Source of the DNA: Saururus chinensis
Lineage: Eukaryota > Streptophyta > Magnoliopsida > Piperales > Saururaceae
NCBI GenBank assembly: GCA_035235625.1
Contig: CP141149.1
Coordinates: 30,373,753-30,437,752 of the forward strand
Direction: 5' to 3'
Length of the DNA stretch: 64,000 nt
Shown here one piece after another: positions 45,167 to 59,317 of the stretch; positions within the stretch are counted from its first letter, which is position 1, and each line of letters starts with the position of its first letter. Below the pieces are notes generated by a model. That model had not been told where the DNA came from and made no database searches. It saw only the letters and a program-made list of their open reading frames with translations. A program made the position numbers and the translations under genes.

Positions 45167-47564
45167 TTTCTCTGCTCTTTCCTCACTCTTGTCTTAGTTA
45201 CCCCAAAGTTGCTGCACTCGTGACTCTTATATATTGGGAGACGTCTGTTTTTTGTCTGCATCACGATCTTTACTTTTGGCCCTGCTCACATGTAACCCCA
45301 TGGGAGGACATGCCTGAATTACCCTCCATCTTTTCTTCCTTTTCATTCCACCAACCCAACTCATTGAATAGAACTTCCTTTCCTCTACCACTGGTGCCAC
45401 CCTCCTCCTCTGACACCTGCCTCTAACTTCAGAGCCTCGGCCCTTTCTTCCATCCTCGTTCTCCTATTCTGTCTCCTCCACTTCCATTTACTCCTCTCCT
45501 ACTCTACTCTACACCCCTTTCCTTTGACCTCTGCCTCTTTTTCCTTTTTCCCAGATGCTGTTGGAGCCAGAGGCAAAGGTGCTAGAGCCAAAGGCGGAGG
45601 TGCTGGTCTTGAAGGTAAGTATGAAAGGCCGAGGGGTGGAGTTGAGCGGGTGGCAATAGGGAAGAAAGTTCTCTTCTTTGGGTTGATGGAGTGAAAAAGG
45701 AAAGCGTAATTCAAACATTTCTTGCCATGTGGAGGACCATTTCTAGAAATACTAAAAATAATAATATTTTAAAACATACGCAAGGGTCATTTTCATAAAA
45801 TATTTGTAATAAAATGATAAGTTCATTCCTTTTGCTGTTCCTTTCACCAAAGCCCCTTACAGAATCCATCCTCGAGATTTGCTGTCGCGTCCCAAATTGC
45901 TTCACTGCCAAGGGATCTAATGAAAATTAAATATTCTTGTCCATGTGATAGTTACGCAATTTTGCATTTCCTTTCCTCTGTAGTTACCACTCCTTTTCAG
46001 TAAAGGACATTATAAGAAAAAATACAAGGAAAAAAATCAAAATATTATATCTTCAGTTAATACCCATTTTAGTGTTGAAACCTGGCACGGGGAAAAGTTC
46101 TCCTCTCTACTTGGAACATAGGGAAGAAGAGTGAAATTCAACTGATTCGGGTAATCAATTACGTATTGCAATAAGTTTCTCTGCAAAGAATGATAATTTT
46201 ATCATCTCCACCAATCTTATTTGCCACCTTATACAGTCACAAGTTTGCAAGTGTTGCAGAACATCACTAACACAATACCGTAGTACAAACATTTTGTCCA
46301 AAATTCCAAACAAAAAATGGAAATTTTGCTGATATTGTGGGCGTAATATACATACGATTAGAGCATTTACAAGATTCCAAACAAAAAAGTGAACCTCATA
46401 TACAATCAGAACATTTATTTCCTATCAAATATTATATTACAAAAAAACTGAGTCAGTTGTAGGGGATGAGGTATTATCTACAATATACAAGGAGATGAAA
46501 ATTGTTAAATTATTAACTCTTAAAAGCTGAAGCGCATGCCTCGTAGCCCCGCAATTAAAAGTTACTGAAACTTTTACATTTTGCAGTCTTCAAGCTGGTT
46601 AGGAAGAACATTCAAATTCAAATAATTGCCATCATATTGAAGGATCACTTGAACTTCGTCATTATCCAATGCTCGCATTGCCAGTTAATCTTGATTACAA
46701 GAAGCCGACAAACCTCCAATGATAATCACAGAACCCTTTGCTGAGGTCCAAACTGTTGACTACCACAAAAGAAGAAGAAAATTAGCATAACCAACCTTTT
46801 AAGTATCATGAGTGGGTTGACAAGACATCCAGTGATCAAATAATCAAAATACTGACTAAACACAAGCAGCCATGCTCATTTGAAATGAAGGCTGACAAAG
46901 CTTAGAAGTTGTAATCAACTTCGAAACTTTAATAGAATCGGCCATTTCATCATAAGATTCTGGTAAAGTAAATATCACACAAGATGTTCACAAACATGCA
47001 CCAGCAATGCTTGCAACAAGTAATCCAATGTTTCATGTAAGAGATCAAAACTAGTAAAGAATGTAAAAGAACTAAAAAGCAGTACCTAATTTTAAAGCTC
47101 AGAATTCTTCAAGCCAGACTGTGGACAGCAAATCAGAGTAACTGTATGTTTCACTGGCATTCTACAGTACAAGCAACACTGTACAGGCAATCCGGTCTAC
47201 CAGAAAAACGTAATTAAAAAAACATAATGTAAACGCTGAAGTTTCAGAGAAACAGAATTTTGGACAGAAAATCAAAGCTAAGCAAATCCTCAATTGCAGC
47301 AATCTACAGAAAACAATACTGTATGGTCAATCCGGTTTACCAGCAAACGTAAGTTAAAGGGATGATCTTATGAAGAACCACCACGTCAACAACTCACACA
47401 CAAGTTAGAGACTACTTAAAAAGCAGATAGTATTTACCAGTTAGGACATAAATTAAGCCAAACATGAAGTGGTGCCCGCTGGTTGACAAAGTAATTACTG
47501 GAAGCTCTCTCACACAGAAGATAATGTCAGCATCAGAGACCAATGGAATAACATGTTACCACTT
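45167..47564. other. Spacer between X8 and histidine-kinase genes
   Basis: No recognised gene. 45300-45720 is pyrimidine-rich, with repeats of GAGCCA(G/A)AGGC(A/G)AAGGTGCT near 45557-45600 whose frames are low complexity. The part next to 47564 is probably histidine-kinase 3'UTR. A 34-codon minus-strand ORF lies at 46678-46574. Confidence 0.35.
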
Positions 47565-50500
47565 CTAATCTGCTGCATCAGACTCGAAAAAATGTGCCAC
47601 AGCCTTGTATAGCTGCTCCTCATCAAATGGTTTAGAGACATAACCATCCATTCCACATCTGACACACTTCTCATGAGTTGCCTGAATTACATCAGCTGTC
47701 ATTGCTAATATGGGTATGTGCCAGTGCCTCCTGACTCCATATACTTGTTCTGATGCATCCAAGGATTTCATCCGCTCATTCACATCATTTTCCAGTCCGC
47801 GTATGTGTCTAGTGGCTTCAAATCTGCAGATTGGGAAACATCAAATATTCAAGTCAATAAAAAGTGAACTCTATGCGTGGCCAAATTAGCAAGATTAAAT
47901 GAAAGGTGATTAATAGAAAGAACACCCATCAACCCTCTATTCATCTAGTCATCTTGAACTGATTAAAATAACATAAGTATGAACTGAATAATGCAATGAA
48001 ATATAAACTAATGTGGCGTCCTCATATTAAAAAACAAGGACACATGGAAGTCAAATTAGACTAGACTATGATGAGCATAACCAATGCAACGCACTATTCA
48101 CATCATCATGATCCAAATACATTCACATGGAAATGATTATATTTGTTTTTGCATAAAACTTGAAAGGAAAAAGAAAGATGCTGTAGGATTTGCATCATGT
48201 GCTATTAGTGAAGGTCCTGGACGATATTCTCAATTTGTCTTGACATATTGACAATCTTCTTTTCATCTATTCTCTAATTGAAATATAACTTAGAAAAGGA
48301 AAGGTTATTTTATCAAGTGAATTTAACAGTATAAAGTAACAAATGACAAGTTGAGATAGGCTTTACCCATCCATTTCTGGCATCTGAACATCCATAAAGC
48401 AGGCATGAAATTTGTGTGGAGGCTCTAACATTGCTAAAGCAACCTTGCCACTCTCTACACAGGTAACAACTGCCCCATATTTCTGCAAGGCCCCAGCAGC
48501 AACCCTCCGATTAACAACGTTATCATCCACAACCAATATTTGTTTTCCATCCAATAGACTCTGAAGTGTTGATGCTTCGTTTCTATCTAGATTTTTGTTT
48601 GCTACACCAAGATCTCGTTGAAGACATGCTGCCATCATACTTAGCCTCAGAGGCTTCCTTATCACGTCAACATATCCAGCCAACTTGAATTGTTCAATCT
48701 CGGTGGGAGCCATACATGTGTCCAAGAGAAACATTTTTGGGAGGTTTTCCATGAGTTTTGGTATCCCATTTTGTTTGTATTTTTTTATAAGAAGAGGAAA
48801 ATCTAGAGCAGTTCCCTTGCCCAGAGATTCTCTGTCTACGAGAATCATGTCTAAAGTTTTTGTCACGCTGAGTGCACGATATTAAACACATGTTAGACAA
48901 CATAAGCATGAAAAATCAAATTCAGATATGTCGGAAAATGTAAACTACTACTTGTATAGAAATAAAGACCCGACCATAACATGAAGATGAAAAATAACAC
49001 ATGAAATGAAAGAGATGCATTAGTTTGAAAAAAGTATGCTATATTGTTTTATTTAATTAAAATAAAGTATTTATATTTTGCAGGAATATAATTTGGACAA
49101 ATTTACTCCGAGACACAATGTATTACTCCCTCCTTCCCATATTAGGTGTCTGTCCTATTTCGTTTTCCAAAATGAACTAATTTTAGATCAATCTGAAAAA
49201 CCACATACGACACACACAATATGGGGCAGAGGGCGTATTATACTTATTAATTGTTATCCTTCACTTACAACAAATAACCTTCATTATTTGGTTTTAAGAT
49301 CATCACAGAAAAAACTAGAACATATGCAAAGAACTAACAGGCACAACAAATAACTGAAATAATCAAGACCACAATCATATCAACTATGTTCATTCTGAAT
49401 TTTCCATTTGAAAAATCAGCCAACGTAACACAAGGCAGCCAGTGAGGCATGATAAGTTGGTGCAGAGAGTTAGGCTACTACAAAAGAGTATATAGACAAG
49501 ATGGGTGTAATGGAGGTGAGGATGTTTCGATGGATGTGCGGGGAACTAGGTAGGACTGGGTTTCAAAGGACTGAATATTTCTACTGCATCACTTGTTGGT
49601 GCAGTTTACACCAACAAATGATATATATACCTAAGTGGAATAAGGGTAAAGGAGTTCAAGACGGTTTCAGCAGGTGCAAAGAAGAACCGAGCCAGTGCTA
49701 AAAGGGGATAAGCCCAACATTATTTAGAGTTGATAAGAAAAGTGATGAAGAGGGGAAGATCGAAAAGAACTCGATGGGTTCAATAAGAAAGGAGATGAAG
49801 ATGATGAGTTTGAGTTTAGAGTGGCACATAAAAGAGCTAGATGGCAGAATAGGATTGATGCCACCCATCCTAAATAAGAACAATATACAACTAAATCTAT
49901 GGCCATTTTTATAGCAATTGATAGACAATTTTAGATTGATTAAAATCTTATGGAGAAGAAGAAGAAGACCATGGCCGCTCTAAACTCAAATGCATGGTTC
50001 CAGTTTTGGTGAAGCAAAGTGAACACATATAGGACACATGCAGTCCATAGTACATGTAAAGCAGTAAAATTTTGCAAATATATATAATTATGATTTCAGA
50101 AGCAACTTTAGCAATATACAAAGCTACATACATGCATAGACATCTAGGCATCCTCTCATACACATGCACAGGCACATAGTCGTTCTTGCAACCACACACA
50201 AATGCACAAGTCTCAGAAATATTAGACAAAAATATTAATAGAACTTTGAGTGAGAGTAATGCCCTTTTAGATGTCTATGAAGATAATAATGTGTCAGAAA
50301 GCTTGGCCATGAGAGGTGCCATAGATCTAACATGTAACGGCTAGATAAAAAAAATTAAACTGGATCCGACTATAAAGTTAACTACAGTTTTCCAAGAAAA
50401 AATGTTCAGAAGTTTTCTAAATATAGAATTACCTTGAGTTGCTAGCACAGAATATATCAGAAATTGCAGATTTAGGATTAAAAATTTCCACATCGGTTCC

Positions 50501-53500
50501 CAGTCTCTTCATATGGTATTTTGTAACTTCTGCTCTAACAGCTCTTCCATCAACAACCAATACTCTCATTCCTTTAAATTCTGAGGCCACAGAACCTGAT
50601 TGATTTCTTCTTGTGTCCAGAGAATCAATTGGACCTTTTGTGAATACAGTGGTGAATGCAAATGTACTGCCAACTCCTGGTTCACTGACAAAACCAATCT
50701 CCCCACCCATCAGATCAACTAAACACTTGCTAATACTCAACCCTATACCAGTTCCACCATAGGTTCGTGAAGTAGAACTGTCAGCTTGCATGAAAGGCGT
50801 AAAAATTCGGCATTGTGCCTCTTTGGGTATGCCAACACCTGTGTCCTCCACTGTCACTAGTAAGTTAAACCTATCTGTTTCTTCTGCTGAATTTATTGTA
50901 TCTAACATTTTAAAGCCTTCCCAACTCTTGCGCTTGTCAACTACAGGATATCCACTTAACGTGTTAAAGGATGTGTTGGGATTAGTGTTTATAACAAGCT
51001 CTGGATGTTGTGATAACATCATCCTATTTGAGTCAGATGGCTCTGAGAAACCTCTCGCCTCCTCTGCCAGATGCACTGAAACAAATATGTGCCCTGCCTT
51101 TGTGAACTGAAAAAAATTGATAAAGAAAACTATTCAGCATGACAAAATGTATACAAGTAGAAGGAAAAGGTATAAAACAACACGACATGTTAGATAACAA
51201 AGGGCAATGTTGGTCCTTTTATTAGACTTACGCAAAAAAAATTGCATAGTACACCCCAAATGTCTGCTAACTGCAACAACTATGACTCAGTATAATACTA
51301 TTGCTGTCAAGTACCATTTAGTTGGCCGATGGGTTTCTAAATTGTAATATAATCATGTTTAGACTCTAGCGTATTACCTCAATTTAGTACAAATACAAAT
51401 GCGTAAGGAAAAATTCACAAAGAAACAGATAATGCATTGTGGTTGCATTTTCTTAAGAGAAATTGGGCATTATATACATCTAAATATTATAGCGAATTTC
51501 TAGGCAAAGTCGTAAATGCACATTAGACACACACTAGTTTGGTACTTTGCTTTATAACAGACAAGAAACATTATCTATATATAAAGCAAACAAAAAGAAT
51601 TTAAGCAAGTTTCGTTCAACTTCACTCCTCTAAACAGCATGTCAAGAAATATTTTACCACTTGTAGACCTGGTTTCGATCCCCGTGCCTGCGCCTTCTAT
51701 GCAAGTGAAAGCACTTGCATATGTTAAATCGTGCGTGCCCATGCAGGGGATGCTGGATAAAATGTTTGTCTTTTGGGCCAGTTTGGGCTTTATATATATT
51801 GTTAGGGAGTTCCTTAACACCTCGAGCTTTTGAGGCAACTTGGTCTCTAACATAATAAATTCTGATGACAAACTAAAATTCACATTGTTTCATAGTCGAT
51901 ATAAAATTGCTGACCAACCTTAATTGAATTTCCCACAAGATTTGTAATGACCTGATGGAAACGTCCTGGATCCCCAATGAGAATTTCTGGTACCCTATCA
52001 GAGACTAAGACTGCCAACTTCACACAAAAAATGGACATGAAGTTACATGAGAGTAAAATGACAACATGGCCATGAAAATGGACATATAAGTAATTGCCTC
52101 CTTACTTCTATGCCTTTTTCGAGTGACTTATAAGAGAAATGTGATATGATGCTATCAAGCATGACACGGACATCAAATGGAACAGCCTCAAGCTCAAGCC
52201 TCCCAGATTCTATCTTAGCCTGATCAAGAACCTCGTTAATTAGGGTAATTAGAGCCTTCCCACTTGACTGTGCAGTTCTAGCAAAATCCAATTGGGTAGC
52301 ATCGAGGTCTGTGTCCATCAGCATTTGAAGCATTCCTGAAATTGAAAAGAAAAATATTTTTAATCTTTATTTTTCTGTGCAATGAAATATTGTGAAGAAA
52401 CTTTTACACAACACAATCATGTAATCGGTTAATTCTTACCTAGAACTCCATTCATTGGAGTCCGAATCTCATGGGAAACTGTGGCTAGAAACTTGGAACA
52501 AATAAAAAGGCTTTCAGTAAAATGGAAAAAGATATCGAAAGGATAAAACATTCTATTGAGAAAAGTGCCATCTTTTTATCATTATCGTACCTGAGATTTT
52601 GCCACATCAGCAGCCTCAGCTCGAACCTTCAGTTCCATCATTTTCAAATAGTCATCTTCCACTTTATCAATTCTATTTATCGCAGCATAAAATATATGTG
52701 CAATAAGCAATACAATAGTTAATACCCCCAGTGATGTATTTATGGCTGACCATGGCAAAGGAGGCTTCTGCTTAAACCTGTGCAAGTTGATACAAACAAA
52801 CTATAAGCAATAGACAATTTTTTTTCCATTTTCATATAAGTAAATCCCTTCATTGCTTATGCTCAAGTACCTGCAATGCATCTCGTGTTTCCGAACTGGG
52901 TCCCCAAAATCTAAGTTGCTCACATGCTGAAGATCCATATCAGTAACATTAGGACCATACATTTTGATGGGTGCAGAAGCATTAGTCGTGTCATACACAT
53001 TAACTACAATTTTTTGTTTACTTGCGAGTTGATGCAAAAGCCTATCCACCAGTGATGGAATATCAAAAGATGCACCTAAATACCTGATGAAAAAATAGAT
53101 TCATTATTATCACTAAAACATCAAAGTGACAGCCAGAGACTAGAGGGGATGAAAGAGACACACACCCTTGTGTCGCAGCAATGCGCTCCTCCGGTGTTGC
53201 ATCTAATGGAAGTTCAGTGTTGTATACTGCAAAAGTTAACACAACACCAAGGTGATTGGACTTTAAAAGCTTAAAAGGAGACGTTAGAACCCCTTTTGCG
53301 GATGCTCTTGCACGCAAGATGTTTTTGCGGTCCTCCTACAGCATAGTCATCAGGACACGTGACCTTAAGGGCAGCCCACTGCACTTAAATCTATTATAGA
53401 AAATTAATATGGATGATCAATTAGGAACTAAGAGAACTTTCCATATTAGCAAATCTAACTTTATTTACATTGATGCTTTGTATGTTGGCAACATTTGTAT

Positions 53501-56500
53501 ATGTAACACTATTTTAAGGAGAACATCTGCTCACTTTTCCTGACATCATGTCAATAGAGACAATATGAGACACAGTCTCTTGCGAGAATATAACAGGTGC
53601 ATATTCATTTTGAACAGGAGCTGGGTCAAGATTTTCTGGAATGTATTCATCCTGAACAGGCGATTGGTCTTCCTCCATCTTTTTTATGGTAAATCCATGT
53701 TCCTTCTCAAACTCATCTCTTTCTGAGTGTAAAACTTTCAAAGCATAGGCAACTCCACTTGTCAAAGGCCGCTCAAATGCAGTTCTCTTGGTGTAGTCTG
53801 CAAATGTTTTCTGTGACAAAGAAGCATGCGCCCATTTACTCAGAGAGATTAGCGTTTGTGACATGAATAATAAAATGTATGACATTGACAATTTTTCCAT
53901 TATTTCATCACAACATCATAGGAACTTCTATTTGCAAGAACACTGGAATATGAGTAAATTCCAGATCACCTCATGTCTCAAGAAATGTATGATATGAATA
54001 TCTTTTTTTATCTTAGAAAATTTCATCAGCATCACAACAGGAAAGAAAGTGAATTCCACTATAGAAGGGCCAGTGTGATGAGAGGCTTGAAACAAAGAAC
54101 AAACTTTTCAATGAGATTGCAAGTGATGGGTAGCTGGAATACTTTAAAATGAAAGTAAATAATGCAACTGATGGGTCACAGTGCAATTGCAAAGAGGGTA
54201 AAATAAGATTACGAAGAGAAGAGAAAAGCTAAGAAGGAAAAGGCAATTTCTTTCATTCAATCACCAATCTGTCCACTCGCTAGATAGCATATTTATTGAT
54301 CTTAACCAGCCCGTAACTAGGAACTTCTAATTGAACTTCCTAAGCAAATCAATTGGATTATCATTTATTTCTGTTCTTCTAGTTTGTTGCTTGGCAACTT
54401 ATTTGAAGTCTTATGAGTTTCCTCCAGTATAAGTAGTGCCAAATGTTTCTCATGACAATCATAGAAAGATACCATATACCTTTGCTAACTAGAATATTAA
54501 ATATTCGAATCTTCCACAGCAGAAAGTATCAGAGAGAGAGAGACCTGATCAATGGCAGAGGGGTATTTTTCATGGTGAAATGTTGAGACCAAAATGGCCA
54601 AGGCATGCACATGATTCATGCTCACATTGAACTGATCCTGCAACATTCGTGCCCTTTCATCACACATGTTGGCTAGGGTCTCTTTCCTTCTCAAAACAAT
54701 GTCCTTATTCATGCTCCAGAACAACCACGTAGACACGGCCACACCTGATACAACCCAGAGAACCAAAAGCTTCCGTCCCCATCTCCCAGTCCCACTTTCC
54801 TTATAGCTTTGAATATGCATTCTTTGATGCTGCTGTTGGATTGTCTGACTGCTTTTCCTGTCACATGGATTTGAAACTATATAGTTGATCACCATCCCAA
54901 GGAAGACCCACCAATATGCATTAAGCAAAAGCATTGGGAAACCTTTGCAGGATACTTTATCAGAAGCTCTATTTTCCAATTTGTTGTTCTGTATGTGACG
55001 ATAGTATGACAATTAGTAAAAACTGTTCAAAGAGCACTTCATTTTGCAATAAAAACCCATTCCTGTTTCACTTTTTCTTGTGTTTCACATCATATTAATG
55101 ATATTATCCCAAGGATCTGAGGTTTAGCAACAGATATTCAGCTTCACATCACAATCAAATTTTGTTCTCACCAACTAACTACATTTCCCCCAAAGTCATT
55201 TAGGGACCATGTATATTAGTTTTACGAGATTTTTATCATACATGTTTCTCCTGGCAACAATATTATTCATTTCCCCATGCTTCTTTGGGTGAGGAAAGTA
55301 TACTTTGTGCCAGCTTTCTAGTGAAGATGAACACATCAACAATTCCTCCTGTAATATATCATTTCATATAGGCTATGCAAACCCCAGGCATTTTTCATCG
55401 CACTCTTTAGTTAATTGCCTTGGGAAGGGCATCCAGCATAAAATCTTGCTACGGCATTTTATCTATAGGCATCTTAAGCACGATAACACCAAAAGAATTC
55501 TTAGAATCTATATTGTCAACCACATAGATAAAATAAAGCATGTATGATTAGGAACTGTGGATGAATTACTTTTTGCCCTACCAAGGTTCAATGCCCTTAG
55601 GCCTACTGAAAATATCAATTTAAAGAGACATTTTGAAAGTCAAACACAGTGCAGCGCAGATTCAGCCCAACAACTTGCAATTTTCTAGGATCTCTGCCAG
55701 CAACACATAATACACATTCAATTATATATTATAATCCAGCATTCAAGCAAAATAGCATAGCTTGAGTGATCTGCCATTAGTAGCTTATTCAATTCATACA
55801 AATAATTTGACAGATATGTTAGAAATAAGGATGGGAACTAACCTTTAGAAAGAGATCTTCATCAGGCACCACACAAGAAAATGTTTCTGGAGACAATGAG
55901 ATTGCATCATGAACTGAAGATGAACCAGACATCTCATCAATCAACTTATCATGTAATGAGCACTGTGCCAAAGACCCCTCAGGTAAAAAAATCCCTCCAT
56001 GCTGTCTCACCAGTTTTTCACTAATTTCCCACCCAGTGGGTGACCTTTCCATGCATCGCATTAATGGTTCCTTCAATGACAAAGAATAGCTACAATTAGC
56101 TAAATTAAAAGGGATTAATCTGGACCGGATATGTATCTGGGATTTTGTGCTATATGGAAAGCATAATATTTGCAAGTTCAAAAGTTATATATTCTGAATG
56201 CAAGAAAAAATGCACACGCGCCTAGCAAAGTAACAGGGAACCAAAGCTGGGTAAGATCACCATGTTGATTTTGAGTTTTCTTTAAGAAAGACTTCAAACG
56301 CACTGCACAAACCTACACAACATGGGCCCTCTAGAAACAACCCAGCAGTGGAATTTCAACTTCCTCTTCTCTGTCTATTCATGTCGTGGATGGACTCTTT
56401 TTATGAAAGATATTCTAAAAAGTAATTCGCTTATTGAGAGAGAAAAAGAGCTCATATAGCACCTAAATCAGGGATATGAAAAGTGAAAAAAAAAAAAAAG

Positions 56501-56933
56501 AATACAAATATAGAACTAGAGGCACCTGATCAGGTGTTGTGAGTAGACTTGCTAGAGCGTGAGCGTGCTCAATGCTGACATTAAAGTGTTCCCGCAAAAT
56601 CCTAGCTTTGTCTTTCCATGAATCTCTTGCCACCTTGTTCTCTGGAAAGCTAGGAGAATTTACGTTGCAGGATATTTGGGCCGACGAAATAGCGATACCA
56701 ATCAGAACGTACAGAAGCAGACCATCTCTTTTCCTCCACTTCCATCGGCCAGCTGCCTGTCCCAGTGAAGGCTCCTTTACCTTCGAAATACCGGCCAAAC
56801 TATTATTACTGTGATGATGACCAGAAACCTTGTAGTTGTAATTCAAGGCCATCCTAGCAAAAACCCACCGACGTATCCTCAAAAAATGGCTGATAATCTT
56901 GAAGATAATTGCCGCAATAACAGAAAAGCTCAT
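47565..56933 (-). CDS. HK2: HK2-type cytokinin receptor hybrid histidine kinase (13 exons, 1,246 aa)
   Basis: Membrane sensor that binds cytokinin through a CHASE domain and passes phosphate His-Asp to HPt proteins and type-B response regulators. Exons on minus: 56933-56526, 56070-55843, 54988-54545, 53810-53535, 53335-53166, 53083-52871, 52777-52591, 52491-52440, 52335-52106, 52017-51919, 51106-50433, 48867-48367, 47823-47565. All GT-AG with consistent phases; 3,741 nt including stop. Residues 1-~310 are an AHK2-type N-terminal extension with four hydrophobic segments. The CHASE domain (about 320-585) includes [15 protein letters not shown] membrane helix lies in exon 7 ([17 protein letters not shown]). 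The H box is [16 protein letters not shown], the N box [12 protein letters not shown], then VEDTGVGIP and [12 protein letters not shown] degenerate receiver follows, then the true receiver [14 protein letters not shown] with phospho-Asp in [12 protein letters not shown] and the Lys in YVSKPFDEE. It looks fully functional. Splice positions were chosen to keep frame and family similarity. Confidence 0.95.
51600..51845. repeat. Possible SINE-like insertion in HK2 intron 10
   Basis: Around 51669 the plus strand has GGTTTCGATCCCC, close to the tRNA/SINE B-box consensus GGTTCGANNCC. It sits in a GC-richer, non-coding segment inside an AT-rich intron. No convincing A box or terminal A-tail was found, so this is weak. 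Confidence 0.25.
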
Positions 56934-57850
56934 CAAAATTTGCACTTCCAACAAAACCCACTTGAGTTATCCTGGTAAACGTGAAGTCGCAAGAGACAAA
57001 AATCAGTCCTTTCGCGAGCTCAGCAGAAAGTCGTCGACTACAAGTACTACGACTGGAGCATTATCGCTCCTTCCTTTTACTTCCAAGCTTTTTTGCGGTT
57101 TCTAATAGCTGAAAATAGCTATGAATTTCACCGGAAGATGACACTAAGTAGAGACTTTCGCCGAGGACTTTAACTTCCATCTTTTGACTTCTCCTCAAAT
57201 GCAAACCCACCCAAATGCAAGCAGAGGAAGAAGAGCAATGCCCTGGAAGAGGATGATGATGATGATCATGAAAAAGCTAATCCTCCCTTATGTTTTATCC
57301 AGCACCCAGCCTCTGTGATCCGCAGCTTCCTTGTTTCTTATGCTCTTTCTCTCCCCCCATAATGTATCTTTCACTGTCACAATTTTCTCTTGTGTTTGGG
57401 GTTGTACACATCATTATCTCATCATCTGGTGGGGGAGATAAAAGATACAAGAATACAAACAAATAGCATAGAACACATAAAGGAATTAAAAAGAAAAATA
57501 AGAAAATGACAAGTTCGTCCAAGCTGTGTCAAAAGCAGAGAGTGGGACTGGGGAGGGCGAAAAATTGAATCTTTAACCAACTTCTCTTTTGCTTTGCCGG
57601 GTTGAAAGAGACCGCTCCATTGGCGTTTTAAGACGGCTACTTGCTGGTGCCTGTCTCTCGCCAGCCAGGAACACCGAACACACATACGGCCCCAGTTTTG
57701 CCAGCTTGAGTGAGATGAAATGGGAGAGAGAGTCTGTCCTCAACTGTACTCTGTTGTTGTGTTGTGTTTTTGTAAACCGTAAAAAGCCATGGATGGGAGA
57801 CAGCAGATTTTAATCTTTTCCCAGCGTGGTGGTCAGACCGTGCAACAAGT
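56934..57850 (-). promoter_or_regulatory. HK2 5' leader/promoter region with a minimal upstream ORF
   Basis: No other gene is seen. Upstream of the HK2 start, on the minus strand, an ATG at 57061-57059 opens a four-codon ORF (stop 57049-57047), the only ATG between it and the main start 126 nt away. The frame into HK2 is open a little further upstream, but only from a non-ATG codon. The transcription start and any leader intron could not be fixed. Confidence 0.4.
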
Positions 57851-58651
57851 GTGGAGAATCCATGCCCTTTTTATATATGATTGACTCATCCATACATTAT
57901 TTAGTGACAGTCTTTGCCACTTAGCAGTTGATGCTAATGTACAAGTAATTGCGATTTGCCTTTTATTACAGTAAGTACTCTTTGTTAGGATGAGGAGTTT
58001 GCCACCCCCATTTAAATAGTCCACCCCGTTTATATAAAGGTAAATTTTGCTATCCTTCCTTATACACAAACTCTAGATATCGTCCTTAAAAGGGTTAAAT
58101 TTATTAAAATAAGGGTTGTAGATTTTTTATCCATATAAAAAATGCTAGATGGCATTTTACACAGAGGATGAGCCATTCGGGTTGTCCATCAAAGTGATGA
58201 AATGACATGAACCGTGTTTTATAGAACACACGCAGGACCTTTGCATTTATGGTTACTTAAATGCCCGTGGATAATTGTAGTGACGATAATCGTGTTTTAA
58301 AACTATATTCTATAAATCAGTAGTATTAATTTAAATGCCAGTGGGTTCAGCGTGTGTAAATGTAGTAGTAGCGGCAATCTATTTGTTACGAGAAACACTT
58401 CAATAACATGAAGTTTTATACATTATCAACCTATTTTATCATTAATGCACCATTAATTAATAATGTTTATTTCTCTAAATCCTACTAATCAATGGTTTTT
58501 AGAAGATAAAGTAAGCTCCTTGGGTATGAAACTTTGACTGTACTCATTTCTATTATTACTTACAAGATTTAATGGGAGATAATCCATATTAAGATTTTAA
58601 TCAAGTTTGGCCAGCGATCACCAAAGAAGCGTGGAACTACTTGGGGGTTTG

Positions 58652-59317
58652 CCTTGTCATGTGGGTTTGGGTTGGTTTTTGGCAAACCCAACCCATTACC
58701 GTTTAAAAAACTGTAACCCACATCCTAACCAAACACGTCTCAGATCAGCAGATTTTGAATCCGGTGGGTTGAATCAAATTGGACTTAGTTCGTTCGAACA
58801 TATTTTTTATCTATGAAAAATAAATCATATGCTGTAATAGAATCAACTTCTACTTACTGACACATACTATATTTCATTTGAGTAACCTAAAATCTTCAAA
58901 TAAATTATTTAAAGAATAGAATTATACATAATTTTTAATAAAATAAAAAAATAGACCTATATATACATGCTTAAGTTCGCACATGACTCCATTAGCCCGA
59001 GCATCATACAACATAGTATTTTAATATAATGATGTACATAACTCATATGACATATTAGTTTATGCCCCTTTACCACATTAGATCTCAATATAACAGTCTA
59101 TAATATTCGGACTCATGCTAGCACGCGTGATTTCGGGCTTATATAATTTTTTTTTTTTAAGATACAACTTATTTATCTATAAAAAATATTATCTTATGCT
59201 TGAGTTGGAGTTAGGTCAGGTAAAACCCAAATACGACTTGGTCTGTTTACCTGTATAAATAAAACCAAACCTAATTTATTAAGATTGGGTTAAAAAAACT
59301 CACCCAAATGACATCCC
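58652..59317. mobile_element. Possible MITE-like element with TGTCAT...GGGTT termini
   Basis: The left end TTGTCATGTGGGTTTGGGTT and right end complement GATGTCATTTGGGTGAGTTT are weakly inverted, and the interior has AACCCAACCC words like those in the element at 37951-38212. Ends are uncertain. Confidence 0.3.

Noticed and set aside
45499..45718. Pro/Ala/Leu-rich frames near 45500-45720 as a gene
   Set aside because: They arise from GAGCCAAAGGC-type repeats; no start context, domain or splice support.
54545..56526. HK2 region as two separate receptor genes (second N-terminus at exon 3)
   Set aside because: Exons 1, 2 and 3 join in phase 0, and the length and layout match AHK2-type receptors with an N-terminal extension; a single gene with an internal exon duplication fits better.
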